Source of the DNA: Jatrophihabitans sp.
Lineage (GTDB): Bacteria > Actinomycetota > Actinomycetes > Mycobacteriales > Jatrophihabitantaceae
Assembly: GCA_025966255.1 (NCBI GenBank)
Contig: JAOPVG010000195.1
Coordinates: 1-7,641 of the forward strand
Direction of reading: 5' to 3'
Length of the DNA: 7,641 nt
Positions 5,518 to 7,641 of the stretch are shown piece by piece. Each line of letters starts with the position of its first letter. Positions within the stretch are counted from its first letter, which is position 1. Below the pieces are notes generated by a model. That model saw only the letters and a list, made by a program, of their open reading frames with translations, had not been told where the DNA came from and did not search any database. Both the position numbers and the translations under genes were made by a program.

Positions 5518-6515
5518 CTGACATCAAATTTGGATACAAGGCGTCGAACGAGCAGTTCCCGCCGAAGGAACTGCTCGACTACAGCATTCTCGCCGAGCAG
5601 TCCGGCTTCGACTCGGTGTTCGTCAGCGACCACCTGCAACCGTGGCGCCACGACGGCGGCCACGCCCCGTTCGCGATGTCGTGGCTCGGCGCTCTCGGCG
5701 CGCGCACCGACCACATCACGATCGGCACGTCGGTGCTGACGCCCACCTTCCGCTACCACCCGGCGATCGTGGCCCAGGCGTTCGGGACCCTCGGCTGCCT
5801 GTACCCGGACCGCGTCGTGCTCGGGCTGGGCAGCGGCGAGGCGATGAACGAGGTGCCGCTCGGCATCGAATGGCCCGACGGCAAGGAACGCTTCGCCCGC
5901 TTCCGCGAGGCCGTGCAGCTCATCCGGCTGCTGTGGTCGCAGGAGCGGGTGACCTTCGAGGGCGAGTACTACCGCACCGACAAGACGACGATCTACGACC
6001 GTCCTGATCAGCCGGTGCCGCTGTGGCTGGCCGCGTCCGGCCCGGCCGCGACCCGCTTCGCCGGCCGCGAGGGCGACGGTTGGATCACGACATCGGGCAA
6101 GCCGTCGGAGCTCTACACCGACACCCTCCTGCCCGCAATCGCCGAAGGCGCCGAAAAGGCGGGCCGTTCGATCAAGGATCTCGAGATGATGATCGAGGTC
6201 AAGGTGTCCTTCGACCACGACCGCGAGGAAGCCATGAAGGCGACCCATTTCTGGGGTGCGCTCGGCCTGAGTGCGGAGCAGAAGGCGGGGGTCGACGATC
6301 CGGTCGAGATGCAGCGCCTGGCCGATGAACTGTCCGTCGAGCAGACTGCGAAGCGCTTCATCGTCTCCACCGATCCCGACGAGCATGTCGAGTCGATCAA
6401 GCGCTACATCGACCTCGGCTTCAACCATCTTGTCTTCCATGCGCCGGGCCCGGACCAGGCGAGGTTCCTCCGGCTCTACGGCGAGGAAATACTTCCTCGC
6501 CTGCGAGCGCTGTGA
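5514..6515 (+). CDS. fgd: F420-dependent glucose-6-phosphate dehydrogenase
   Basis: A 333-residue luciferase-like TIM-barrel enzyme. It oxidises glucose-6-phosphate to 6-phosphogluconolactone and reduces cofactor F420 to F420H2 in the cytoplasm, the main source of reduced F420 in mycobacteria. The sequence follows Mycobacterium tuberculosis Fgd1 (336 residues) throughout. Functional residues known from that enzyme are all present: Asp39, His40 and Trp44 in SDHLQPW, Glu109 in GSGEAMNE, and the phosphate-binding Lys196, Lys257 and Arg281 (equivalent to 198, 259 and 283 after a 2-residue deletion). Other typical segments are [13 protein letters not shown] and NHLVFHAPG. The ATG at 5514 overlaps the guaB3 stop (ATGA), with AGGTGA at 5505-5510, so translation is probably coupled. 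The last codons contain a perfect 9-base hairpin. The fbiC gene follows directly, joining F420 reduction with F420 synthesis. Confidence 0.95.
   Translation: MTDIKFGYKASNEQFPPKELLDYSILAEQSGFDSVFVSDHLQPWRHDGGHAPFAMSWLGALGARTDHITIGTSVLTPTFRYHPAIVAQAFGTLGCLYPDRVVLGLGSGEAMNEVPLGIEWPDGKERFARFREAVQLIRLLWSQERVTFEGEYYRTDKTTIYDRPDQPVPLWLAASGPAATRFAGREGDGWITTSGKPSELYTDTLLPAIAEGAEKAGRSIKDLEMMIEVKVSFDHDREEAMKATHFWGALGLSAEQKAGVDDPVEMQRLADELSVEQTAKRFIVSTDPDEHVESIKRYIDLGFNHLVFHAPGPDQARFLRLYGEEILPRLRAL
6480..6501 (+). promoter_or_regulatory. Perfect 9-bp hairpin at the end of fgd, just before fbiC
   Basis: Bases 6480-6488 (GGCGAGGAA) pair perfectly with 6493-6501 around an ATAC loop. The hairpin lies 10 bases before the probable fbiC GTG. 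There is no T-run, so it is not a classical terminator. The left arm holds a GAGGAA sequence like a ribosome binding site. The stem uses ATA, CTT and CCT codons, which are uncommon in such GC-rich genes. It may set the fgd:fbiC ratio by affecting coupling, message processing or stability; this is inference. Confidence 0.4.
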
Positions 6516-7641
6516 TCCAGGTGACTTCTTCGGCAATGCGCCGCGCCCTTCGCCGGGCCCGGGACGGGGTGGCGCTCGACGCCACCGAAGCGGAGATCCT
6601 GCTCGGAGCCCGCGGGGACGATCTCACCGACCTGTGCGCGTCGGCCGCGAGAGTGCGTGATCAAGGACTGGTCGATGCCGGCCGTCCGGGCATCGTCACC
6701 TATTCGCGCAAGGTGTTCATCCCGCTGACGAGGCTGTGCCGCGACCGCTGCCACTACTGCACGTTCGCGACCACGCCCAACCGCGTGCCGGCGCCGTTCC
6801 TGAGCCCGGACGAGGTGCTCGCGATCGCGACGCAGGGCGCCGCGCTCGGCTGCAAGGAGGCCTTGTTCACGCTGGGCGACCGCCCCGAGGAGCGTTGGCC
6901 GGCCGCCCGCGAATGGCTCGACGCCCACGGCTACGACTCGACCCTCGCCTACGTGCGCGCGATGGCGATTCTGGTGCTGGAGCGGACGGGCCTGCTGCCG
7001 CATCTGAACCCGGGCGTCATGACCTGGGCCGAATTGCAGCGGCTCAAGCCCGTCGCCCCCTCGATGGGCATGATGCTCGAGACGACGTCGCGGCGGCTGT
7101 TCGAAGACCCGCACGGCGCGCACTTCGGCTCGCCGGACAAGGATCCGGCCGTGCGGCTGCGGGTGCTCGAGGACGCCGGTCGCTCCAACATTCCCTTCAC
7201 CACCGGCATCCTGATCGGTATCGGCGAAACGCTCGCCGAACGGGTCGACTCGCTGTTCGAGCTGCGCCGCATCGCGCGGGCGTTCAACTCGATCCAGGAG
7301 ACGATCGTCCAGAACTTCCGCGCGAAGCCCGACACCGCGATGGCCCGGATGCCCGATGCCGAGCTCGATGATCTCGCTGTCACCGTGGCCGTGGCGCGCC
7401 TCGTGCTCGGCCCCCGCATGCGCATCCAAGCGCCGCCGAACCTGATCGGCGACGAGTACGCCCTGCTACTGCGCGCCGGCATCGACGACTGGGGCGGCGT
7501 CTCACCGCTCACGCCCGACCACGTGAATCCCGAACGTCCGTGGCCGCAGATCGAGGAACTCGCCGCACGATCGGCCGACGCCGGCTTCCGGCTCGTGGAG
7601 CGGCTGACCGTCTACCCGCCGTACGTCACGGCCGGCGAGCC
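6512..7641 (+). CDS. fbiC: 7,8-didemethyl-8-hydroxy-5-deazariboflavin (FO) synthase, CofG half, 3' end missing
   Basis: A radical SAM enzyme of F420 biosynthesis. CofG/CofH activities join tyrosine to 5-amino-6-ribitylaminouracil and close the ring to give FO. The frame is open from 6512 to the window end (376 codons). The radical SAM cluster motif CRDRCHYC has Cys76, Cys80 and Cys83 counted from 6512. Further FbiC landmarks are [70 protein letters not shown] and [13 protein letters not shown]. These match the N-terminal half of mycobacterial FbiC (about 850 residues) from memory, so a fused CofG-CofH protein is expected; a stand-alone CofG cannot be excluded. GTG 6512 overlaps the fgd stop (GTGA) like the previous gene pair. 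Alternatives are GTG 6521 and ATG 6536; the last has AGGTGA 11 bases upstream, and strong family similarity begins there ([12 protein letters not shown]). Confidence 0.93.
   Translation, partial: MIQVTSSAMRRALRRARDGVALDATEAEILLGARGDDLTDLCASAARVRDQGLVDAGRPGIVTYSRKVFIPLTRLCRDRCHYCTFATTPNRVPAPFLSPDEVLAIATQGAALGCKEALFTLGDRPEERWPAAREWLDAHGYDSTLAYVRAMAILVLERTGLLPHLNPGVMTWAELQRLKPVAPSMGMMLETTSRRLFEDPHGAHFGSPDKDPAVRLRVLEDAGRSNIPFTTGILIGIGETLAERVDSLFELRRIARAFNSIQETIVQNFRAKPDTAMARMPDAELDDLAVTVAVARLVLGPRMRIQAPPNLIGDEYALLLRAGIDDWGGVSPLTPDHVNPERPWPQIEELAARSADAGFRLVERLTVYPPYVTAGE

Noticed and set aside
5481..6536. A 351-codon minus-strand frame opposite fgd.
   Set aside because: It is the shadow of a gene with full-length similarity to Fgd1; its own translation has no recognisable motif.

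Overview
The window comes from the chromosome of an actinobacterium (Actinomycetota). By eye the DNA is about two-thirds G+C. It encodes three proteins that point to this group: an F420-dependent glucose-6-phosphate dehydrogenase close to mycobacterial Fgd1, the deazaflavin synthase FbiC, and a GuaB3-type IMP dehydrogenase-family protein. Next to them is a two-component pair of the DevR/DosR type. I cannot name the genus.

Left part (1-2057, plus strand). The 3' part of an N-acyl-D-amino-acid deacylase (D-aminoacylase) gene is followed after 28 bases by a second amidohydrolase with a good ribosome binding site. The second gene stops after 116 residues. In another frame, the DNA after the break encodes the tail of a protein that does not look like an amidohydrolase, so this appears to be a deletion or rearrangement scar.

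Middle part (2058-4086, minus strand). A DevS-like sensor with two GAF domains and a histidine dimerisation/phosphoacceptor helix is followed by a complete DevR/DosR-like response regulator. The sensor ends before the ATP-binding kinase domain, and there is no room for that domain before the regulator starts.

Divergent control region (4087-4389). This 303-base stretch holds a strong match to the DosR box (4334-4353), a second short palindrome, and a possible 30-codon leader ORF with an excellent ribosome binding site. The leader ends 3 bases before guaB3, which has no clear ribosome binding site.

Right part (4390-7641, plus strand). guaB3, fgd and fbiC are arranged as an operon with 4-base stop/start overlaps (ATGA, and probably GTGA). 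FbiC makes the deazaflavin FO, the chromophore of F420, and Fgd reduces F420 with glucose-6-phosphate. GuaB3 is related to purine nucleotide enzymes; GTP is both a source of the FO precursor and a cofactor for later F420 assembly. The most interesting reading is a low-oxygen/redox (DosR-type) switch sitting directly on an F420 synthesis and reduction operon, next to its own regulator and an unusual sensor without a kinase domain.
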